This document shows, in pieces, positions 7,401-15,600 of a DNA stretch of 26,548 nucleotides. The stretch is from a virus: the IMG/VR virus record IMGVR_UViG_3300032240_000667, positions 1-26,548 of that record. One strand, written 5' to 3'. A program made the position numbers and the translations under genes. Under the pieces are notes generated by a model, which saw nothing but the letters and a program-made list of their open reading frames with translations, made no database searches and was not told the DNA's origin. Positions within the stretch are counted from its first letter, which is position 1. Every line of letters begins with the position of its first letter.

Positions 7401-9620
7401 ACTACAGTATTCACTATTACAGCAACAAAAGGCAGCGGCACAGCATTTGCACTGAGTACAAAAACAGGAGCCATGAACATAGCAGAAGTAGGATGGGATC
7501 ATTTAAACTTAGGAACTACCCCAGCGATTGCATTTGATGCATCAACTGTTTATTATATCGAACCTAGAGTAATATATTCTGCTCCACCATTTATTCAATC
7601 AAGTTCTATAGTTCCAAGTCTAGCTATCGGTTCTTATTGGACCGCAGTCGCATACGGAAATAACTATTGGCTTGCATTACCAAGTTCAAACTCAACTGGA
7701 GCATATTCAACTGACGGTCTTACATGGTTAAGTATGGCCCTTCCGTCCTCACAGTCGTGGTCAGCAATCGCATTTGGAAATGGTTATTGGGTCGCAGTTG
7801 CTAGTGCCAGTACCGTTGTAGCGGTAAGCAAGTCAAACGGACAAGGTTGGACTACATATTCATTACCGAGTACATCAGCATGGTCATATGTTGCATACGG
7901 TAACGGAGTATTTGTAACAGTAGCATCTGGACAAATTAGCAATACCAATGTAGCCGCATACAGTACTGATTTTGGTAGAACATGGACAGCTTCTACACTA
8001 CCTGCAAGTACTAACTGGGTAAGTTTAACTTACGGTAATGGCATTTTTGTAGCTATATCTGGAGGTAATAATACCGCTGCCGCATATTCAACTAATGGTG
8101 GTCAGACATGGACTTCGTCAACACTACCTAACGCATACTATACTTGTGTAGCGTTTGGTAATAATCAATTTGTTGCAGTTTCACAAGTAGGTACAGCTTC
8201 ATACACAGCATATAGTTTAGATGGTAAAACATGGACACAATCTAATGTACAGCTTCTTGGCAACTATATGGCCTATGGTAACGGAGTGTTCCTAGTCGTA
8301 CCGGGTTCGGGAAGTGCTACAGCATATACATCAGAAGGCGGTGGCATTTGGAAACAACAAACAGTATCTAATATTGAATATAGATGCATTGCATTTGGTT
8401 TAACAGCATCAGGCAGTGGTATATTTGTAACACTAGGTGGAGTAGCAACAGGCACAACTATTAGTACAGGTGCTACAACAAAAGCAAGACCTACTATTAC
8501 TTCAAATACTATTACAGCATTAAACGAATGGGAAGCAGGCGGAGGTTATACATCGACCCCAACTGTCACTTTTACAGATCCTAATGTAACATTATTAGCA
8601 GTAGTATCCCCAAGGATAGGAAATGGAGTATTGGGCAGTCCGTCATTTGTCAGCAGAGGGTTAGGTTACAGTACTTCATCAACATTATCTATTGTAACAG
8701 GTAATGGATATGCTGATGCATATCAAACAGGGTTGACAATTATTTTAAATAATTTAACAAGAATACCGCAACCGGGTGATAACTTAACCATCTCTGGTAT
8801 AAGTCAAGTGTTTAAAGTAACAAGTGCATATGCTGTGTTCAATACTGTTGCTCCAAATTTAGAAGCAAACGTAAGCGTTAGTCCGAGTATTACTACAGCA
8901 ACATCTACTGCTAACGGAACAGCGGTTAGCATAAGATCTAAATATAGCCAAGCACGTTTATCCAATCATGACTTTTTAAACATAGGTTACGGTGACCAGG
9001 CAGCATCAAACTATCCGGGTTACCCATCAGCTGGATATGCTTCGTTACCTCAGAATCAAGTTATTGAAGTTAACTATGGTCGAGTATTTTTTACAAGTAC
9101 CGACCAGGATGGAAACTTTAAAGTAGGTAATTTGTTTGGAGTCCAACAGGCAACAGGTATTATTACTTTAAGTGCTAGTCAATTTGGTCTAAGTGGCTTA
9201 AGTAGTTTGAGTTTAGGTGGTATTAGCGTCGGTGGCTCAAGTGTTGTTATTACACAATTTAGTACAGATGCTACATTTACTGCAAATAGCGATAGTTTGT
9301 TACCAACGCAAAAATCTATCAAGAGTTATATTACAAGTCGTCTAAGTCAAGGCGGAGCAAACACATTTACTGGACAATTAATTGCTGGTTCTGTAGTAGT
9401 TGGTGGACCAAACTTTATATCATCAGCTGTACCAAACGGGACTGCTGGTTCTGTAGTAAGGGTCGGCACCAACGGAACTACTACTAATAAAGTATACATT
9501 GCAGGACCAGCAGGAAATTCTCCGCCAACTTTACCACTTTTTGGTAGTTACGGCGGTGGCGGTGTTGACGGATCAATGGTAGCTTATCACTTCTTTATAA
9601 GACATTCCAGTAAAAAGTAA
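1413..9620 (+). CDS. Giant modular tail fibre/adhesin (2735 residues)
   Basis: The start is set by AAGGAA at 1399-1404. Domains in order, by residue: seven carbohydrate-binding-like repeats (1-459; W..sT.Y..GD.V.Y.G..Y.C..HTS..D...W); a short linker; a beta-helix-type region beginning YYVSNSTGIDRSDYG with DQPWKTIRYAC (517-550); RDAGYIIDAVAYD (601-613); an A module (680-743); GTYGETLPIVIPPN with GDELRS (791-827); a C module holding a D module (829-999); the conserved beta-helix core (1001-1170; RMRNGSGLRNATLIG, GGRIRAANGNTSYGTYGV); a jelly-roll-like domain (1213-1495; TFSVYVKQG, AGWYRLWF) interrupted by a D module; a tandem of C modules (1615-2026); a seven-bladed Asp-box propeller (2067-2348); and a C-terminal block (2510-2630; [27 protein letters not shown]) ending in a Gly-rich tail. 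Late virion adhesin by inference. No signal peptide, so a bacterial surface protein is unlikely. Confidence 0.85.
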   Translation: MAAEFKIGRLRFTWNGIWAPSTFYNRDAVVNYNGKTYVCVVPNTSSSNFYNDLNAVPYSYWNLVVDGKKWIGAWITSTFYSVGNVVTFGGKAYYCTLAHTSTAFALDSSNWAVYSEFATWNSDWTTGKTYGVNDVVKYGGIVYKCIANHTSAVSSASGLEANQSAWTILFNGLEYKGIWTGASFRYKANDLVKNGPDLWISLSGHTSTTLFDQTKWALWLPGQEYAGIWSASTTYQPGDTVEYGGYEYVSQTANNINNIPSIDAVDWKLLNASFNWRSSWNVGSAYLVGDTITRNGVTYTAIADNTAQDPAAFTTNTTYTATGSSGTTLKVASTTGIVIGMNIIGVGFNQGQTVSTVVDSTTLTISAAPANTIVDAQALSFVGVNYVYWNILLPGTYWRKFWTNVVTYTVGDLVVWQNKTYVCIQSHTSTVNVSGVVATGNRPDVDTTNTYWAPYIAHSAKNAMNTYGDIETYGSTSLLGNVIYTGRKAIPIGTEQYMLRNTAGTPTWTKVLVIPAVYYVSNSTGIDRSDYGTTWDQPWKTIRYACDTVGAGTQNVYAASNITKNKLWITTEMIQWTLYQIANSLSGFTPAYQLNQTKAVRDAGYIIDAVAYDIARGGNSQTVAATLAYFVFGSTNTFFNADVAADMPYYLPMLNRLAVLINNAVTTTPLSQSYQTASIATASAGTISGFTFTASGTVTGTFAVGMILSGTGIAAGTYLVSGSGTTWTVNTYQTVSSTSISGITAVIPFTVGSTPENLSPAAVQSLLSIITTALTSQSTALVPVPNTGVQATIYVKTGTYGETLPIVIPPNVAIVGDELRSVVVKPAVAISTTATATSSADNTVTITSTTGLVDQMPVQFVDPSIYTTFTYVSPFASITAGKTYYVVGSTITATKFSITGSNGTYNLITSVTVTGTGVGAEFTVSPTSTGSYNVSLYSGGSGYTVGTSIKILGTSIGGVTPGNDIQLTILQVSSGAITAFNFISGSSIIPMTTVTGSMTMYAGDCLKDMFRMRNGSGLRNATLIGLQGSLGAPDANFIQRPTGGSYACFDPGTGPNDTTAWIYRRSPYVQNVTSFGNGCTALKIDGNLHNGGAKTIVANDFTHIINDGVGVYCTGPGALTEVISVFSYYGYTGYFAEDGGRIRAANGNTSYGTYGVISSGYDLTEAPATGIVFNQSSQVQATVQSAFGTTSQLLRINYSNAGSSYSTTTTNMLYYTNNFIGANWATDSNVSFSKVNQAPTGLVEAWTMTGTSGVAGNSYVYQNISVPPPGATYTNISAVNVSGSGSAATFDITVTSTAYVVVVNNPGSGYAVTNQLYIAGSTFGGVNNVNDCVLTITGLAGSTITAVSVSGVVPINSALNYTFSVYVKQGTATSIDLYGIFSGTSTMTSAISYNFVTNTITASSSGSYTIGSTVINSFTPINYGAINQQLSTTSPTAGWYRLWFTLNDSLGLNNNLQFRIYPKGYSGSANAYTFVYGSQAELSKSNYVPSFYLENVTNTRYTGYANFNISGAGTGVVTVADEIRTGSIFQTRVINDSFGFSGGAGYLTSSNNAQSGADQYIQLSQSDANTNANYTGMRLFIISGAGAGQYGYISYFNASNKYAYILKESFTPLSIASTDSGTNQFTLSSGTNTTLYVGQPVQFIPTYYTTSITSTSLAQTTVTASVGGTTNTLTVASTVGLAVNTLVTFTATGVGQTLFTSVQSNYNYYIYAILNSTTIQITSTIFGNVWQLNSGTGSMTMNFSSNTRYLQASTTNMVVNLPMQFTGTALGGLSNGVQYYIKDIIDSNNFSISGSLVTITVTATNASNGQLTVTSTAALIPLSPIIFSTPTIGTFVDGTKYYISSIVNSTTFTVASTLLSSTATATTAVSNLVTVPSTTGYVSNQPIVFVGNTFGGITAETVYYILAINNATTFTVSATPGGAAVTLSTASGLMTARTCPTYVVPTSASGGSMIGTTTGAKTAVTLSIGTMTGTFSTNLFGNVVLGTTYYINTIPSTTVFTITATKGSGTAFALSTKTGAMNIAEVGWDHLNLGTTPAIAFDASTVYYIEPRVIYSAPPFIQSSSIVPSLAIGSYWTAVAYGNNYWLALPSSNSTGAYSTDGLTWLSMALPSSQSWSAIAFGNGYWVAVASASTVVAVSKSNGQGWTTYSLPSTSAWSYVAYGNGVFVTVASGQISNTNVAAYSTDFGRTWTASTLPASTNWVSLTYGNGIFVAISGGNNTAAAYSTNGGQTWTSSTLPNAYYTCVAFGNNQFVAVSQVGTASYTAYSLDGKTWTQSNVQLLGNYMAYGNGVFLVVPGSGSATAYTSEGGGIWKQQTVSNIEYRCIAFGLTASGSGIFVTLGGVATGTTISTGATTKARPTITSNTITALNEWEAGGGYTSTPTVTFTDPNVTLLAVVSPRIGNGVLGSPSFVSRGLGYSTSSTLSIVTGNGYADAYQTGLTIILNNLTRIPQPGDNLTISGISQVFKVTSAYAVFNTVAPNLEANVSVSPSITTATSTANGTAVSIRSKYSQARLSNHDFLNIGYGDQAASNYPGYPSAGYASLPQNQVIEVNYGRVFFTSTDQDGNFKVGNLFGVQQATGIITLSASQFGLSGLSSLSLGGISVGGSSVVITQFSTDATFTANSDSLLPTQKSIKSYITSRLSQGGANTFTGQLIAGSVVVGGPNFISSAVPNGTAGSVVRVGTNGTTTNKVYIAGPAGNSPPTLPLFGSYGGGGVDGSMVAYHFFIRHSSKK
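1425..2790 (+). repeat. Seven carbohydrate-binding-like repeats, first giant fibre
   Basis: About seven degenerate repeats of 50-60 residues follow the pattern W...t.Y..GD.V.y.G..Y.c...Hts......D...W, which resembles chitin-binding type 3 / CBM5/12-like modules. Clear examples are WAPSTFYNRDAVVNYNGKTY, TTGKTYGVNDVVKYGGIVY and VVTYTVGDLVVWQNKTYVC. The sixth repeat (about 2240-2615) is split between ADNTAQDP and YVYWNILLPG by a roughly 70-residue C-like module (LKVASTTGIVIGMNIIG). Surface-glycan binding is inferred from the family pattern; a ligand cannot be read from the sequence. Confidence 0.7.
6255..7490 (+). repeat. Tandem C modules (about five copies) in the first giant fibre
   Basis: The module runs N.lTVaSt..m.vg.Pi.FtGt.fGgi..gttYYi..I.nsTtFtvsat.gG.avtLsTatG.M over about 60-75 residues. 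Copies include LTVASTVGLAVNTLVTFTAT, MQFTGTALGGLSNGVQYYIK, LTVTSTAALIPLSPIIFSTP, IVFVGNTFGGITAETVYYIL and LFGNVVLGTTYYINTI. The array sits between LKESFTPLSIAST and GWDHLNLGTTPA. In the paralogous giant gene the same two flanks hold only about two copies, so copy number differs at an equivalent site. Function is unknown; a spacer or structural role is inferred. Confidence 0.75.
7612..8455 (+). repeat. Seven-bladed Asp-box (BNR-type) propeller, first giant fibre
   Basis: Seven repeats of about 40 residues share W.sVaYGnG.FVAv followed by aYStDg.tWt.s.lPss. Asp-box-type motifs are visible, for example STDFGRTW and STNGGQTW. Blades begin near SYWTAVAYGN, QSWSAIAFGN, SAWSYVAYGN, TNWVSLTYGN, AYYTCVAFGN, GNYMAYGNG and IEYRCIAFGL. 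Seven blades match a closed propeller. No sialidase arginine triad was recognised, so a binding or structural role is more likely than catalysis. Confidence 0.75.
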
Positions 9621-9647
9621 TCATTATAACACCATAAAATAGATTAA

Positions 9648-9655
9648 GATAAATA
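9648..9655 (+). promoter_or_regulatory. Possible T4-type late promoter element
   Basis: The 53-base gap between the giant genes contains GATAAATA, a 7 of 8 match to the T4 late promoter element TATAAATA. It lies about 20 bases ahead of the start codon, beside the ribosome-binding site AGAGGAA (9661-9667). In an AT-rich genome such matches arise easily by chance, so this is tentative. Confidence 0.35.
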
Positions 9656-9674
9656 TTATCAGAGGAACATTAAA

Positions 9675-12600
9675 ATGGCAGAATTTAAACTAGGTAGAAT
9701 TAAGTTTGTTTATCAAGGTAATTGGACTACAGGAAACTCATATGTAGTCGATGACGTTGTTACAGTAGGCGGTAAGACTTATATCTGTGTGATCAGTCAC
9801 ACAGCATCCGCATTATTTTCGACAGACTTAACTGCTAACCCAACTAATTGGAATGTGGTTGCTGACGGGTTAAAATGGACCGGTTCATGGGCAACTGCAA
9901 CTTACTACAATACCGGGGATCAAGCACTATACGGTGGGACTGTTTATATTTGTAAAACAGCTCATACTTCTGCCGCAACTACTGCATTGGGTCTTGAAGC
10001 CGATCAAAGCAAATGGGATGCATTTGCATCAAACTTTAATTGGCTAAATGCATGGGCAATTAATACTCGATATAAAGTTCGTGATTTAGTATACTACGGT
10101 GGTTACACTTATGTTTGTAACACATACCATACATCAGCCGCAACTACTACATTAGGTCTTGAAGCTGACCTAAGCAAATGGGACATATTTAATGCAGGTA
10201 TCGCATATCAGGGTAACTGGAGCGGAAGTAGTGTTCGTTACAGACTCAATGACGTAGTAACTTACGGTCCAGATTTATGGATTTGTACAACTTCTCATAC
10301 TTCGACTGGTACAGATTTAGATCTAACTAAGTTTAGTTTATTAGTTAACGGCTTCCAATTTGAAAACTCTTGGAGCTCTTCAACAGTTTATCAAATTGGT
10401 GATATGGTTACATATGGTGGTTATACTTACACTTGTATCTTAGGCCACTCTAATCAAACACCTAGTACTGCGTTTTCTTACTGGCAACCATTTACTACTG
10501 GTTTCAACTATCGTGCAGACTGGAATAGTTCAAATAATTATAGAACAGGCGATGTAGTAAGACTGGGCGGATATACATATCTTGCAATATTAGATAATGC
10601 CGTACAAAAAGTAGTTGGAATTAGCACCACAGTTTCATCCGACGGCACTCGTCCTAATCAAATTACGCTTGCATCGGCTATCGCTACAACCAGCGCATCT
10701 GCCAGCGGCGGGACTGCTACTATTGGATATGCGACCCAAACAGGTATTCCGTTTGCAGTAGGACAACAAGTTGTTATCGCAGGAGTTACACCAACTGTAT
10801 TCAATGGAACATGGACCGTAACAGCCGCATCGACAACTAGTGTACAATTTGCACTTACTGGAACATACGGTCCACAAACTGTTTCAGGAACTGTTTCAGG
10901 AACAACTGCTACGTTAAACGTTGGTCTACCAATAACATTTGGCACAGCATTAGGCAATTTGCTAACAACTAGTACATATTATGTAAACACTATCAATGAT
11001 AGTACGCATTTTACAGTAACAGCAACACAAGGTAGTGGTACACCATTTGCATTGGTAACAGCAACAGGCTACACAACAGGTACTACAAATCCAACACCAC
11101 CATACACCACTTACTGGAATAGATTAAATTCTGGTATACGTTGGAATGATGCCCAACGAGTTTATAGTGCTGTAAGTGCAACTAATGTGGCTTCTTCTGG
11201 AAGTTCTGCAACATTTAACGTTACCGCTTCAGGTACAACATATTCTGTAACAGTTGCTTCAGGTGGTTCTGGTTATGTTGCCGCTGATACTTTAAAAATT
11301 CTTGGAACAAGTCTTGGCGGACTAAGCCCAGCTAACGATTTATCTATCACAGTTAATACTGTATCAGGCGGAGTAATTCAATCTGCAGGCGTTAGCACAA
11401 GCGGTATTGCAGTAACATGGAACAGTAGTGTAACTTATGTGTTAGGTGATGCCGTGTTCTGGGGCGCCAGCAGTTATATTTGCGTGGCAGCCCACGTTTC
11501 TGCATCAGGTAATAGACCCGACAATGATACAACTGCATTATATTGGAACTTATTAGCAGCCGGTGCTGAACAATCAGTTCTTACTACAACTGGTGACATG
11601 TTCTATTATGGTAATAATGGTCCTACTCGTTTACCAATTGGTAGTAATGGACAAGTTCTACGTGTTAATAGTAGTGCCCCATCGTGGTCATACTACGGTC
11701 AAATCAATAATATTGTATATGTTTCACCATTAGGAACTGATGCACTGACTAACGGTCAAGGGACTACTTTAGATACCCCTTGGAAAACTGTACGATATGC
11801 TTGTAAACAACTTGAAGAAGGATATTTAAACACTAATTCAGGTTTATTATTATCTGTTAACAAACAATTTATGTTAAAAGAAGTTAACAACTATATTACC
11901 TACAAATATTCTGTAACAGTAACTAGTTCAAGCTCATCAGGAAATATACTAGGCACTAGCTCAACAGCCAATTTGTATGTTAATATGCCGATTGTATTTA
12001 CAGGTACAACATTTGGTAATATTGTAGCAGGTACAACATACTATGTGTTAACTATCGTCAACGCAACAACATTTACAGTAACCGCAACATCTGGCGGCTC
12101 TTCATCAGTTACATTAACAACTACTACCGGATCGATGGTTGGTACATACGCATACGACACAACTAAAACCGAAAGAGATGCAGGACTGGTAATCGACGGT
12201 GTAATATTTGACTTAACACATGCCGGAACTTTTAAGACTACAACAAATGCTCAATCATATTTTAATACAGCAGGTACAGGTTTAGCTACCGGTGTTAATG
12301 CTAACGATATAACCCCATTCGTTGATGCACTAACATACCTAAAAGGAACATTGTTTAATTCAGTGTTGGCAAACTCCGCTCCGAGTAGTAATTATCAAGC
12401 ATTAAATGGAATTAGTTCAGGAAATAGAGCGATTCAAAATACAACTAGTGTTGCTACATCAGTAGTTGAAAGTGGTTCATTGACTACCGTACAAGGATTA
12501 ATAACACTAATCACTAATGCACTATCAGTTGGAAATACAACCCAACTACCAGCGGCTATCGTTCCATATAATACTGTTAGTATTAAAACAGGCACTTACA

Positions 12601-15600
12601 ATGAAATTTTACCTATCATTGTTCCTGCGTTTACAGCAGTAGTTGGAGACGAACTACGTTCAACTATCGTGCAACCAGCAACTGCAATATTAAATTTAGT
12701 TAATGATAAACCTAAATCTATAGCATCATTACAACGAATTTCTGCCGTATTACCTAACTTATTAACCAACGCTACAGTAACCGCAACTACAAGTGTAATT
12801 AATCCAAATACACAAACGCAGGTTACTAGTTTACCAACAGGTGATACCGGGTCACAAACCGCAGTTAATACTGTACTAAGTGATATTGCAATTATCGAAG
12901 ATATGATTTATAACGGTGTTCAACAAGCACCTGCAATATCTGTACCATCTGTAACTAACTATAACACAAGCTACCTAGTTGGTTTTGGAGACGGTAAGGC
13001 ACAGATTTTACAAAACTATAACTTTATCAAAGCAGAAGTTGCAAACTTTTTAAATGTTAACTATAACGCAATCTGGACTGGGGCAGCTTTCCAGGCAGGT
13101 ATTAATGCAGAAGTATTGCGTGATGTTGGATTTGTTTTAGATTCATTAATCTATGATATGTCTTATGGTTGTAACAATCAAAGTATTATTCAGGGTAGTT
13201 CTTATTATTCATTAAATATTCTTCAAATTCCGACAGCTTATTTGTCAGCAAGGGTGGCTGCTTTACAAAGAGTATCTGCTATTATTAGTCAGATAGTAAC
13301 AGCTACAACAGTATCTGCAACAGCAAGTACAGCACCATATTCTTCTGCACAAGTAACAACTGGTACAGCAGGTAGTGCGGCAGCCGCGTCATTTGCGGCA
13401 GCTCGTGTTCAAGATGTTATCTATTGGATACAGAATGGCGTTGCTAATACAAGTGCTCCTGTAGTAACTGGATCAATATCAAGTACAACAATGACTGTTA
13501 CCGCGGTAACTAGTGGAACATTAACTCCAGGTATGCTAATTACAGGTACAGGTGTAAGTACACCAACTTACCTAGTAAGTCAAGTAACTGGTACTACAGC
13601 AGTGGCTTCACCTACATATTCAAGTGGTGGCGCAAATGGAACAAATACTTTTGTAGTTAGTTCTGCAACAGGCATTGTTGCTGGACAATTCGTTACAGGA
13701 ACAAACATTCCAGCAGGTAGTTATGTTATTTCAACATATACTTCTGGTACAACCATTACTATAGTTAATGCATTTGGTTATCCAAATAACTTTGGTGCAA
13801 GTGCTCCAACTGGTACTATTAACTTCTATACAGCAGGTGGAACAGGAACTTATACAGTAAACACAACACAAACAGTATCAAGCACAACTCTAACTGGAAA
13901 TTCAACAATCACTCCAATTACCAGCGGTGCATATGCTAACGTAGCAACCGCCGCATTACAAACTGCTTATACAGCGTTGTCTGGCAGAGCTACTGAGATC
14001 GCAAGTGACTCTCAAGCATGGGTTACAAAATACTATCAAGCATATCCAATTAGTACTACACTAACTAACAGAGATGCAGGGTTTATTATTAACGGTATTG
14101 TATGGGATGTATTGTTCAGCAGTAATTTTAATGCTATTGTAATCGGACGATCATTTAATAGATCAAATACAAGTGCTCAAGCATTGTTAGCTAATACTAA
14201 TCAAGAATTAAATGCAACAGTTGGTTCAATTAATCTTATTGGATTTAAAGCAAAAACAATCGCAGCCAGCGGTTCAGTTATTCGTGCTCAAGGTATTATT
14301 AACGATATAGTGCAAACTATAACAGGTCAAGTTACTACAACACTAACAACAGCAACAACTAGCACAAATGTGTTGACTGTAGCTAGTACAGCAACTATGC
14401 AAATTGGAATGCCAATCGCATTTACAGGTCTACCAGCTAATATCACAACAACATCAACAGGAACTACCAGTTCGGGAAATACAATTACATTGGCTGCAAC
14501 TGTGGCTAGTTTGGGAGTTGCTGTAGGACAACAAGTTTACTTTACAGGAACTGTTCCTCCTCCGATAGTCCCCAATCAGATGTATTTTGTACAATCAGCT
14601 TCAGCAAGTGTAATTACGATTTCAAACACATTTGGTGGCGCCGCAATCACATTAATCACTGCAACACCAACAGGTACAATGAATGTAATCTTCAATAATG
14701 CGGGCGGATTATGGAACAATAATATATATTATGTTGCAAGTATTCCAAGCACAACTACATTAACAGTTAGTGCTAGTTTTAACGGATCAGCTTATACTAT
14801 TACAAATACTAAATCAAGTATGACTGCAACTGCGGTTGCTGGTATCAGTAATTCTGTAGGAACAGTTAGCAGTTATCAAACAACTAATGGAACGTTGACT
14901 TACGATAATTCAAGAACAACTATCCAGGGTGTTGAAGTATTACGTGCAAATACAGCATTCCTAGCTAGTGAAGCTAGTGCATATACAGCATCTACATTCT
15001 ACGGAAACTATACAACTGCATCAAATTCAACAACTGCTAGCGGAACTGCAAGTAGCATTACCGGAACAACATTAACAGTCGGTGGCACAGTCACCGGAAC
15101 ATTTGTAGTTGGTATGGTATTAACAGGTACCGGAGTAACTACAGGAACTTATATTACTGCTCTAGGAACAGGAACAGGAGGTGCAGGTAATTATACAGTT
15201 AGTTCAAGCCAGACAGCTTCATCAACTACAATTACTGGCACAAGTAACTTGTTTACAACAGCATCAGCACATAATTTATCAGTAGGCGATCCTGTACAAT
15301 TTACTGCACCTAGTTACAGCACTACAATTACAGGCACAAATACTAACGGTAATATTACTGTTAGAACATCTACAGGTTGGTTAGTAGGTATGCAAGTTAT
15401 AGTTACTGGAACACAGATTAGTACATTGAATGCCGCAACTTATTATGTTAAAACAGTAGTTAATAGCACAACCGTTACTCTAAGTTCAACTTATAACGGT
15501 TCAACATTTACACCCGGTGCAACTGCAACAGGTACAATGGCTGCTACTGCTGGTGGTATTTTTGGCGGACCATCTACAAGCACTACATATTATGTATTGT

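Noticed and set aside
7612-8455. Asp-box propeller as an active sialidase
   Set aside because: The Asp-box pattern is present, but no arginine triad or other catalytic set could be recognised; the same fold is common as a binding module.
10635-10957. Two overlapping leftward open frames of 80 and 99 codons inside the second giant fibre
   Set aside because: No ribosome-binding site and no recognisable product. They are the complement of Thr/Val-rich repeat coding sequence, which seldom contains reverse stops.
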